Of a DNA stretch of 64,000 nt, positions 55,434 to 64,000 are shown one piece after another. Numbering within the stretch: the stretch's first letter is position 1; the number at the start of each line of letters is the position of its first letter. The notes below the pieces were generated by a model. The model searched no databases. It worked only from the letters and a program-made list of their open reading frames with translations, and was not told the origin of the DNA. The DNA is taken from the NCBI RefSeq assembly GCF_037975245.1, contig NC_092576.1, forward strand, positions 15,439,611 through 15,503,610. The letters are read 5' to 3'. The translations under genes were made by a program, and so were the position numbers. This stretch comes from Apostichopus japonicus. Taxonomy: Eukaryota > Echinodermata > Holothuroidea > Aspidochirotida > Stichopodidae.

Positions 55434-58400
55434 TCATGATTGCTCGGTGGAAGTTAGACACACGCGTGAAGCATCCCCGCCAGGTTTGTGACCTGCGCGG
55501 AAAAAAAACAAAATGTGTGAGAAAGTGAGAGATCACAACGTTACGTCAATCGGCAGCGGTCATAGACAAACAAGAAAACTGCTAAACATTATTTGTCACC
55601 GGTGGCGCACGCAAGGGGCGGGCCCCACCATTATCACCAGTCTGGGGAAAAACCTTCACTTTGGGAATTTTCAAGAGTAGCCTACTTATTCGTATAATAT
55701 TGTGTTTAGACCTAACTATATAGAACTATACTTATTTATATTCTAAATATGCCTCATAATGCACAATTTGACCTCTAAACTTTGATTTCCTGTTGTCCTG
55801 TTGGGAGGATCCCACACGCCTCTACCTGGCAGTCGCATTCAACCCCCAACCCCCCACCCGACCTCTACATATGTCTCATTCTTAATATCTTAATCTATCT
55901 GCCAGTCCATTAATGTTCATGTCCCTATACCAAAAACGAATGAGAGGGAATTTTGATTTTATTCTTCAGACAAGAACATGAGAATGTTGTTTGCCTTTTC
56001 TGATGGTGGTAAAACCTCCGTTCTAAATTAATCGTAAAAATATAGCTATGTCTATGTAGACAATATAACACTGCCCTCTCATTTATCATACCGAAACGTA
56101 TAATGAAACATTTTACTGCAACAAAAGTCTAACCCGAGTTTAATAACAAACAATAAATCACAACTTCAACAAAGACGATGGTAAAGCAACAAACCAATAA
56201 CATACCATCATAAGCATAATAAACCTCATATACATAAATGAGTTTGTGATTACCGTGTTTATCATTGGTTAGATCATCGCATATTTGTACATATTGGGCT
56301 GACTTTATAAGTTTCTCTAGGGCAGGATTCCACCAATCAGATAACCGCGAATCCTTTCGATGCATGACCGCTGGACCTTCTGTTGCACATACCCTTGATG
56401 ACGTCAATGGTTGGAGGTGGGACAAGAGGATGGGATGACTGCTACAAAATGCAAGATCAATCTATATAAAAAAGAAGAAAAAGACAACATGAAGGGATAT
56501 TCAAGCTGGTAATGCTTATCAATGCTACGCGAAGTCATCATGTGATTTTTTTCCACCATTCTGAAGAAAATTTACGTTTGTACATTAAAGACCGTCTGCA
56601 GACACTTAATTTGTTTTTATACTAAATTATAGGCCGTTCAAAGCACTGCTACCAGGTTTTTATTTTATATTTCTACGTTGTATTTCTGTTGTTTTGAGAA
56701 ATGACCATTTCAACAGCAATGGCTCATCAATCAAAGTTGCTAAATTAATCCTCTGATCAAAATCCTCTTTTACTCAGCTGTAAGATCATTTTGTTTGAGT
56801 TTCAGTTCGAAGAGAATTAAAACAACAACAACAAAAACAATCGAATAATATTTCAAATTAGACTGAGAAGACAACGTCATTTTCCTATTAGTCTGAAAGG
56901 AAAGAAATGATCTTTTAAAGATACTTTTCAATTTAAGGGAATGTCTTAAAACCAGACTACCGATATGAACTCTTCTCGCACCCGAAGCTTCAACCTTATT
57001 TTTGTTGTAAGACTACGACGCGTCAACTCTGAATCTTCACCTTGTCCTTGTCAAGAGTCTGGCTTTCTGTGCTCACATTTTATGGTTTACAATACCCGGC
57101 TAAAACTCAATTTCTCTGATCTCAGATTACCGGCTCCCTGTAGTGTTCACTGCTTATGAGCGCCCACCTGTTGCCTGGGTAGTTCACTAGATGGGTGAGT
57201 ATAGATGTTTACGTGTTCGCTTGCAGTACATGATTGCTTACTGTTTTTCTGTGTATATTGCTCTGAGATTGCATGGCTGCTCATTGGTTGAATGAAGTGT
57301 TACTGAGCCAAATGATTGCATACTGGTTGCATGTGTTCCCTCTGATGCACTGAGTGTTAAATGGGTTGCATTAGATCCATTGTGTATATATGTTTGTATG
57401 GCGTTTCACTATACTACACAAGTGTTCATCGGTTTACAAATCTTCTTTCAGCTGTTGTACGAGTGTTGACTTGTTGCATATATGTCCGTTGCTGTCATCA
57501 GTGTTCACTGGTTGAATGAGCCGTCACTGGTTTACATGTAGATCTCACCTTAGTTAGCATCATGTGTAGCATTATGTTCTTCTTGATCGCTTCTCGGACT
57601 TTTGGCTAAGATCATGTGTAGTATCTGTTTCCTTTCGAGGGGAATGGTGATGCACACTTGACGATGATCACACAGTTACAGTCCCGATGCAAGGGGACTG
57701 GGGTTGAGAGCGGATCAGTCGTTCGGTAGTTTGGTTTTAGTGCCCAGGTTCTTTCCTGGGCGACTTTTTCTTAAAAAGTATCTCACCTGATGCATCAAGT
57801 TTTACTGGTTGTGCCTAAGTTACTATCTGGGTTGCGTGCAGCGTTAAGATATTGAAAGTGTATTCAATTGTATATAGTATAGCTTGCGTGTTGATCGCTG
57901 GTTGTATGAACGATCAGTGGTTGCTTGATGAATAACTAAATGAGGCTTCACCCCCTGGCATGAGTTCAGCGCGTAGGTGTGTTCTCTGGTTGCATGAGTG
58001 TTCATTGAATGAGTGTTCGCTAATGCTTGAGTATTCACTGGTAGATGAGTGTTAATTTGTACGAGTGTTCACTTGTGCTTGGGTGTTCATTGATGCATGA
58101 GTGTTCACTGTGTTGCAAGATTGCTACCTGGAGTTATGAGCGTTCACTGGTGCATAAAGATCAATTTTCACACAATTAACACGATTTGTACACCAATGAC
58201 GTGAACGTTCACCGGATTACAAGAGTGTTCACATGGTTGCTCAAGTGTGAATAACATTTAAGCTGAACAACGTTTACGTATTTTGTATTCACGATAAGCC
58301 TGCACGTAACGTATACATCTGATGAACAGTTATGATTATTGATTGAAGGCTGTTTCAATAACATAACTATAAAAAATGATTTCATATTAATTAAATCCAA

Positions 58401-60574
58401 TTAATTAGCTTACCTCGTGCTTCATCATGGCTTGTACTAATTCTTGCATTGAAGGGTAATGTGAAAAGTTAGATAGTTCTGTATCAAACCCCTGTGTAGA
58501 CGGAAAAGAAGGGTATAGTGAAAAGAAAGAATATTTGTCTATGAAAATAATATAACCCTAACAGCCAAAAATTCCGATCTATTTGCAGACGCCCTAACCT
58601 ACTCGGACCGACTGGTCTATAGCATTATATATTGTCAATACGTTCCTCGACCGTTATCATAGCATGCTTACCCTGCCTGGTGACGCCTTTGTTGTAATGA
58701 AGAAATAAACTTTAATTCTATCCAAACCACAACAATTTGTAAAATTGTCCTATAAAGTCAAATCTCAAAGTGCTGTGTACATAATATACATCATACATTT
58801 AAATGCGACAGAATATGCTGCAACAAAAGATGGTGCAACCTGTGGGGTGGGGTTAGAATTTGGGGGAGCGGAAGTGCACCCTATACCGTTCCTTTATCAT
58901 TCAGGTAAGAATCCAACAGATCGTGTCCAATCAAAAAGCAGCTTTTACGTATACAAGCCATCACGTGACATCCATATAATTCACACTATTAACCAAGTCA
59001 CCAAACTATACTCACCACGATGTTTGTTTGCTCTAGAAGACAAAACTCGTCGCTATGCCAACCGTCAACGAAACCGATCTTTTGATTTTTCACGTTAATT
59101 GGTAATTTTCTTGCTACCGTGTCATTCTTCCTGGCCCATAGCATTTCGGCCGGGCCTTTAAAATACGATTTAGAAAACGAAAATGTCCTGTTTCTCTCTT
59201 TTGTCGGAATCATACCTACCAGAAAGGAATATGAGAAGAAAGAAAAAAGATAAAAAAGTAAAGAGAAATCGAAGTTTGAGGCTTGATCGAGAATCACGTA
59301 AAGCGAGCCGCTGCGGAATTACAGAGATTTCTGACATTGTGATTCATATGTAGCAAAAGAAAGATATATATGCCCAAGTTTTAAACTTTGTAGTTTATGA
59401 CTAATGAAAAACATTGACTGGGACATTTTGGATATTGGAAAATGCCTTTTTCTATTTTCTCTTTCCAAGTTTTAAACTTGATAGCTCTTGTTTTGGTAAT
59501 AGTCACGTAAATTTATTACGGAGCCCACACATATATATGAGAGACTGAACAGAAAATAAGTGCCTACAATATCAACACGCGGAGGTATTCAGAAACATAG
59601 TTCGGACACCATGGGGTACAATAATAATGTCATCGGGCCACCATTTTGTACTACTCTAAACTACACTATGAAAGTACGAAATACAAACTATACCTTATTT
59701 CATGCTATCATTTCCCTATAGGCCCCCTTAATTCGAGACTGAAATCAAAGTGAGCCTTATAGCCCACATTCAGTAGCGTAACCATCTGGGGTGGGGAAGC
59801 CCCATTCCACCCCCACTACTTGTCCCTCAAATGACATTGGTGGGTAAATTATTGCTAACAAATTACAAGGTCAGTTAAATTTAAAGCTCAGTTAACCAGT
59901 TCGCGGTTGACATTAATCAGTTATTTGCGTGTGAAGTTTAATATTATCCTATCATTGTGCTTTCTATCATCGCTACGAGCCTCCCCCGCGTCCTCCCCTC
60001 CCCTCCCACCCCATCTCCTCCCTTCGCTACACACGCTACTGAACGAGATAATCTGCTGCCATCCGTATTATATCTTGTGTATGTTTATAACGTTATACCA
60101 TCGTTATATCGACCGTTGTAGCGAATGGCAACTCAGGAAATACACTGTTCAATTTGGGTAAAGAAACATTCATAACAGTACCGTTACTATTGTTACAAGT
60201 TTTGGGAATAGGTTATAATGTAAAAGTACCAAAAATTACCGAACTGGTCGCGCGCGACACTTGCCCCTCCTCCACCCCACTCAAACTCTTTGCCCATCAG
60301 CCCCTCAGATGAAAATGTCCGGTTACGCCACTACCCACAATTCAATCGTTGTAGAACACCACCGTTCGTAGTGGCGGTTCTTTTGGCGTTCCATAATTTA
60401 GAACCCGCTTACAGACGGCAAGAAGTTTTCTCGAAACAGCATGGGATACATACCAGCACAACCGTCGTACCATCCGTTAAAGAGACCTGCTCCACCGCGC
60501 GAAGCTTTACCAGTGCTCGAGTCCCAACAGTTAATTTCTTCATCCCATACGATGGCGCAGTCTTTATTCGCAAG
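55434..60574 (-). CDS. Possible minus-strand spliced gene, unknown family (3' exons)
   Basis: Five minus-strand segments with splice-like ends join in frame: 60454-60574 (donor gtatgt), 59016-59155 (acceptor ttttaaag, donor gtgagt), 58414-58491 (acceptor ccgtctacacag after a strong pyrimidine tract, donor gtaagc), 56393-56441 (acceptor ttttgtag, donor gtatgt), 55434-55492 (acceptor ttccgcgcag, ends TGA). Phases run 0-1, 1-0, 0-0, 0-1, 1-stop, giving 148 residues including IVWDEEINCWDSS, VDGWHSDEFCLLEQ and HYPSMQELVQAMMKHE. No domain recognised. The segment at 58414 is the best supported, with one open frame only. Frames of the last two were chosen partly to fit. Upstream exons would lie beyond 60574. 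Confidence 0.3.
57170..58230. repeat. Degenerate gagtgttcactggttgcat repeat region
   Basis: The words gtgttcact, ttgcatgag and tggttgca recur many times at irregular 20-60-bp spacing. The U2-headed copy 2 interrupts it. Confidence 0.6.
57586..57769 (+). ncRNA. U2-headed snRNA-like sequence, copy 2
   Basis: Starts atcgcttctcgg and continues cttttggctaagatcatgtg, tagtatctg, close to the 5' end of U2 snRNA with the branch-pairing gtagta intact. After about 45 bases it departs from U2. The body pairs as agtccc/gggact and ends with a perfect gcccagg/cctgggc hairpin and ttttt. The two copies (this and 32607) keep these helices through paired or G-U substitutions. The normal U2 stem II, Sm site and 3' stems are absent. 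Confidence 0.55.
59771..60333. mobile_element. Non-autonomous DNA element (~563 bp)
   Basis: Terminal inverted repeats cagtagcgtaacc and (complement) tagtggcgtaacc match at 11 of 13 bases. Possible 8-bp target copies cccacatt / cccacaat. Contents are C-rich, G-rich and AT-rich without a transposase. Probably hAT-like. Confidence 0.6.
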
Positions 60575-61386
60575 CTGGCAAACTTCATGAGAGCACAAAC
60601 AAAGAAGAGGCAACATATATATATTTTTTTTGTTATACTATGATGCCTTCTCTAAAAGATATACTTCGAATAGTTTTTACCTTTTAAGATCCAGAAGTAA
60701 ATACAATACATACATGAATAGCTCGGTTAACAGAACTAATGTAAACATAATATGATATTTTGGGTTTTACTAACAGAAACTGATAACGTGGTTCGCTTAA
60801 ACTAAATACAGTTCACAAACTGGACACATAAACAAAGCTGTCATATTCCTTACGCATAGTTTCACGAAATCAGCGATGATTTTAGAAACTTCTAACAATA
60901 ATGATTCACAGACGACACAATGCTGATTTCAGACAGTGACACCGCGTAAGGCCAAAAGTTCCTTGAAATTATGTGTAGTGCAGCGGTCAACTATAATTGT
61001 ATTGTGCAAGTGCGCCAACACTTTTCTCTGCCACCGGATTGAAGTAAGCTGTGTATTATGTAGATAGAAGCTGTCAATTTCTATCGAGATCATTCATCAT
61101 TGTTAAATTATCATCCACGCGGAAGCTTTATATATTATGCGACAACAAGTTTTCTAAACTTACGGGACATACTATTTTATCAATATTTCGCGTAGCAAAG
61201 GCCTAATTAGTGTTACAAACTTTCTCCGCCAGCAAGCGTGGTTGATGGAAAGGTTAGTTAGGCTACATGGGAAATAACAACGCATGGCTGTAAAACTAAG
61301 TGGCAGTTACAACAGGTTTTATATTCGCAGTCAGTTCAGAATATACGAGCCTACGGTCGAGTCGCCTTATGTATGATATGTTACAT
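60575..61386. other. Intergenic, no gene seen
   Basis: AT-rich, no repeat or gene recognised. Confidence 0.5.
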
Positions 61387-61394
61387 ATAATGGT

Positions 61395-62191
61395 CATGGG
61401 CGTCAACAGGTGGGGGACGGGGGGGGGGCATGCCCCCCACTTTCAAAAGTGGAGGGGATATCATATCATTTGTCCCCCCCCCCAATTTTCAGAGCAGTTA
61501 TTAAAAAAATCACATGCATATGCGCGATTTTCTATCACAATTGCTGAGCTGATTCAAGTAGAATCTAACTTAAGAATCATTATCAATAAATTGCACTGGA
61601 AATTAGAACAGTGCTTGGCCCTTTATCCCCCTTCCTCCGATATTCACCCTCCCCGCTTCGTCCGAGACCTCTGATAAAAGTTTGTGCGATGTTTGAACGA
61701 TGTTTTAGAGTGTTTTGTGGAAGCACCCCTTCTCGCCAGAAATGGAATTCCCCTTGCCCTACACTGTGAATCAGAGAAAAAGGACGTATTTCAACTTGAA
61801 AACAAGTCGAAGACCCCACCAGGAAGGTAATATCATATATTTTAGGCCCTACAGACAGTATTCTGCCTGTATGCAGGGTATTATATGATACCAAACTACC
61901 GAAAATATTTCGTTTGAGATGGACGCTGTGTAATTCGTTTCCCTTGGTGTCAGAACGGCATCTTTCTACCAGTACTTTCTGTCGAAATTTAGTTTTGTGA
62001 GACAAAATTTCTCCTCACAGATCTGGTTCTGATGTAACTAAAAACGACTCAGGAAGGCCGTCTCCTGCGATCTAGGGGGTCTTATGTACCCAAAATTTTC
62101 TGGTACGCTACGCGCCAACCAATGGTGGCGCTCCGCTTAGATAGTATAGTGTCCCCCCCCCCCCACTTTCTGAAACCTGCTGACGCCCATG
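61395..62191. mobile_element. Complete hAT-like non-autonomous transposon (797 bp)
   Basis: Exact 8-bp duplication ataatggt at 61387-61394 and 62192-62199. Terminal inverted repeat catgggcgtcaacaggt versus catgggcgtcagcaggt, 16 of 17. Long G and C runs lie just inside both ends. No transposase frame. Confidence 0.88.
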
Positions 62192-62199
62192 ATAATGGT

Positions 62200-64000
62200 C
62201 AACGCTTATCCTAACCAACCTTTCCAATAACAACCTTTCCAACAATATTAAGGCTTTTGCTACGCGAAATATTAATAAAATAGCTTTTCCCATAGGTTTA
62301 TAACCAAAATGCCATTGCACGTTAATTCCCACCGTCCACTATGCTTCACCATAGAAATATCTTTCTTCCATTATAGGACGTAATATTACAACGCTGCTTT
62401 GAATAGAATGACTTTATGCACAAACTTAATTTGCATATGCCGTAGACAAATTAAAACCACTTCTATCCGTCCTGCTTGTATGCCTAGGCCATTGAGTTTT
62501 GAGAAATTACCCTTTAAATCAGTCATTGGTCAACTGACTGGACCTTATATTATAATATACAGACCATTGGATCAACTTTCTCAGGTACAATAAAAACGTC
62601 AATGGTAAAACACATATCATTGTTATGACCTTTAATAAGATGTTCATAATGTGTTACAAAAATGACACAGAATTTTTATATTTTTTTAAGGAAGAAATAT
62701 AGAAAAGAAAAGAAAACAATGGATTAACTAACATTAACATTGGTAGATGACGTCATCATCAACTCAGCCTTAAAGGAGCATTCCAAAGATTTAGCATATT
62801 TAAAGATGAATATCTTATCATATCTTATCATTATTATCACTAAAATGATTTTTGCTTTCTTTTCTAAAAGTCTGCCTTCAATCATCTTTCTAAGCAGAAT
62901 ATTTTGCAAATGTCCTTCATTATGATCCATTGCTAGGCTATGTGTTCAGTAAGGAGGAGGATTTGAACGGGGGTGGGGTGGGGGTGGGGAAGGGGAGGAA
63001 TGGGACAAGGGTTTGGAGAAGAAGGAGAGTAGGTTGAAGAGATGGTGGATATCTAAATAGGTATTTTACACCGAAGCCCTCGCGTAATATTTAGGTCCTT
63101 CGTTTACCTATACCTTTTTAACGTTCCAATACCGGAACTGCAGAGGAACTGTTTTTTTTTTCTTCAAAAATATCAATACAGAATAACTGCTTGCTGGGGA
63201 AACGTACTGAAAAGTTAATACCTCTCCAGGGACTTTTTTTTATTTTTTCATTTTTTTTTTTACGAATTCCCTCTTAAGACACCTGGCGTTGAAAATTACT
63301 AGCGTGTCACTTCCAACCGGGAAATGTCTTCCAGTTCGTTTTGTGAAGTTATCTTAATAAAAAAAAAAAAAAAAAAAATCAGAATTGAAAGTGGCATCTT
63401 TCATGACCTTTTAGGCTGTAGGAATGTAATGAATCTGTTATACATAGCTTCAGGGTGGAAAGCATTCAAAACGAAGTTTTTCTTTTCAAAATCTTTTCTC
63501 GCTGATCGAAAGGTTCAAGCCGCAGAAAACCAACGAGTCGTATTTCATTGTAGCTTAATGATTTGGTTAGCTTACAAGTACGGTGAGTTCAATGGCAAAC
63601 GTTTTTAAGAATAGTCTTATACCATCAATAATGTGAATGATTGGTTTGTAAAGAAAATAAGAAATAAACTAAGCAGGGGCGGGTTTTGATGCCTTAAAGT
63701 GGGGGTGGGGTAGGAGAATGGGTCTAAGAGGAGTGGTGTCGCACCAAAACTCCAAACCCCCCCCCAAAAAAAATCTTATAACGAATCTGTCACTTCCGAT
63801 ATATTGCCACCCCCCCCCCCCCCCCCTTCGTGATCTTTATTTCTAAGTAATTTCACTCTTTCTCTTTTGTTCAAAATTATACTGATAACATAACATTCTC
63901 TCATTGTTACTTACTTAATTCTAACTACATGTCTCAGTGCTATGTACATATCACATAGAAGTGTGCCTGCATATGCCATCGATACCTAAAATAAAGAAGG
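62200..64000. other. Intergenic, no gene seen
   Basis: AT-rich with G-rich (62970-63010, 63700) and poly-C (63809-63826) runs. A 94-codon frame at 63324 starts in a poly-A tract and has no family resemblance. Confidence 0.5.

Noticed and set aside
58745-59098. 117-codon plus-strand frame
   Set aside because: No recognisable domain, Tyr/Ile-rich AT-driven composition; it overlaps a better minus-strand exon candidate.
60398-60616. Hormone-receptor (class B GPCR) N-terminal domain
   Set aside because: Only C-x3-WD-x3-CW fits; the later Gly and Cys-Pro of the motif and any transmembrane exons are missing.

Overview
The window is nuclear DNA from an animal: small spliced exons with GT-AG junctions, AT-rich introns, tRNA-derived SINEs, non-LTR retrotransposon remnants, many short non-autonomous DNA transposons and several satellite arrays. 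The gene content (CABIN1, an HSDL1-type short-chain dehydrogenase, a short TRIM protein, a patched-domain pseudogene) and the repeat style fit a marine invertebrate deuterostome, most likely an echinoderm such as a sea cucumber. That placement is inference; the sequence alone does not fix the species.

Layout. (1) 1-18.2 kb: the 3' part of a CABIN1 (calcineurin-binding protein 1) gene on the + strand, 16 exons from 993 to the stop at 17766, with its 5' exons left of the window. All exon phases join into one open frame of 1601 codons plus stop. Intron 6 carries a 3-kb element built of ~400-bp repeats rich in AGGTCA half-sites. (2) 18.2-24 kb: no gene seen; a LINE fragment, one SINE, and G/C-rich low-complexity DNA. 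(3) 24.38-25.53 kb: a single-exon RING/B-box/coiled-coil (TRIM) gene with a probable 5'-UTR intron. (4) 25.6-30 kb: repeats, including a complete 858-bp hAT-like element with a perfect 8-bp target duplication. (5) 30.0-41.9 kb: a 7-exon HSDL1-type gene, start to stop, 352 codons. It keeps the catalytic Tyr that vertebrate HSDL1 is known to have lost. Its introns hold a ~108-bp satellite, a splice-signal-like minisatellite, partial duplications of the end of exon 6, a SINE, a TTAA-flanked MITE and a U2-headed small-RNA-like sequence. (6) 42-51.7 kb: no gene seen; SINEs and two satellites (about 90 bp and about 23 bp). (7) 51.8-52.9 kb: a patched-domain pseudogene with two in-frame TGA codons and a frameshift. 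(8) 53-64 kb: a SINE, a 273-bp tandem duplication, a second U2-headed sequence, two more non-autonomous transposons, and a possible minus-strand spliced gene of unknown family whose candidate exons are phase-compatible.

The genes do not form a pathway. CABIN1 belongs to calcineurin/MEF2 control and the HIRA H3.3 chaperone complex, HSDL1 is an SDR enzyme or pseudoenzyme, and TRIM proteins are mostly E3 ubiquitin ligases. They look like unrelated neighbours. Most long open frames in the window, notably the 275-codon one in the 34-35 kb satellite, are artefacts of repeats.
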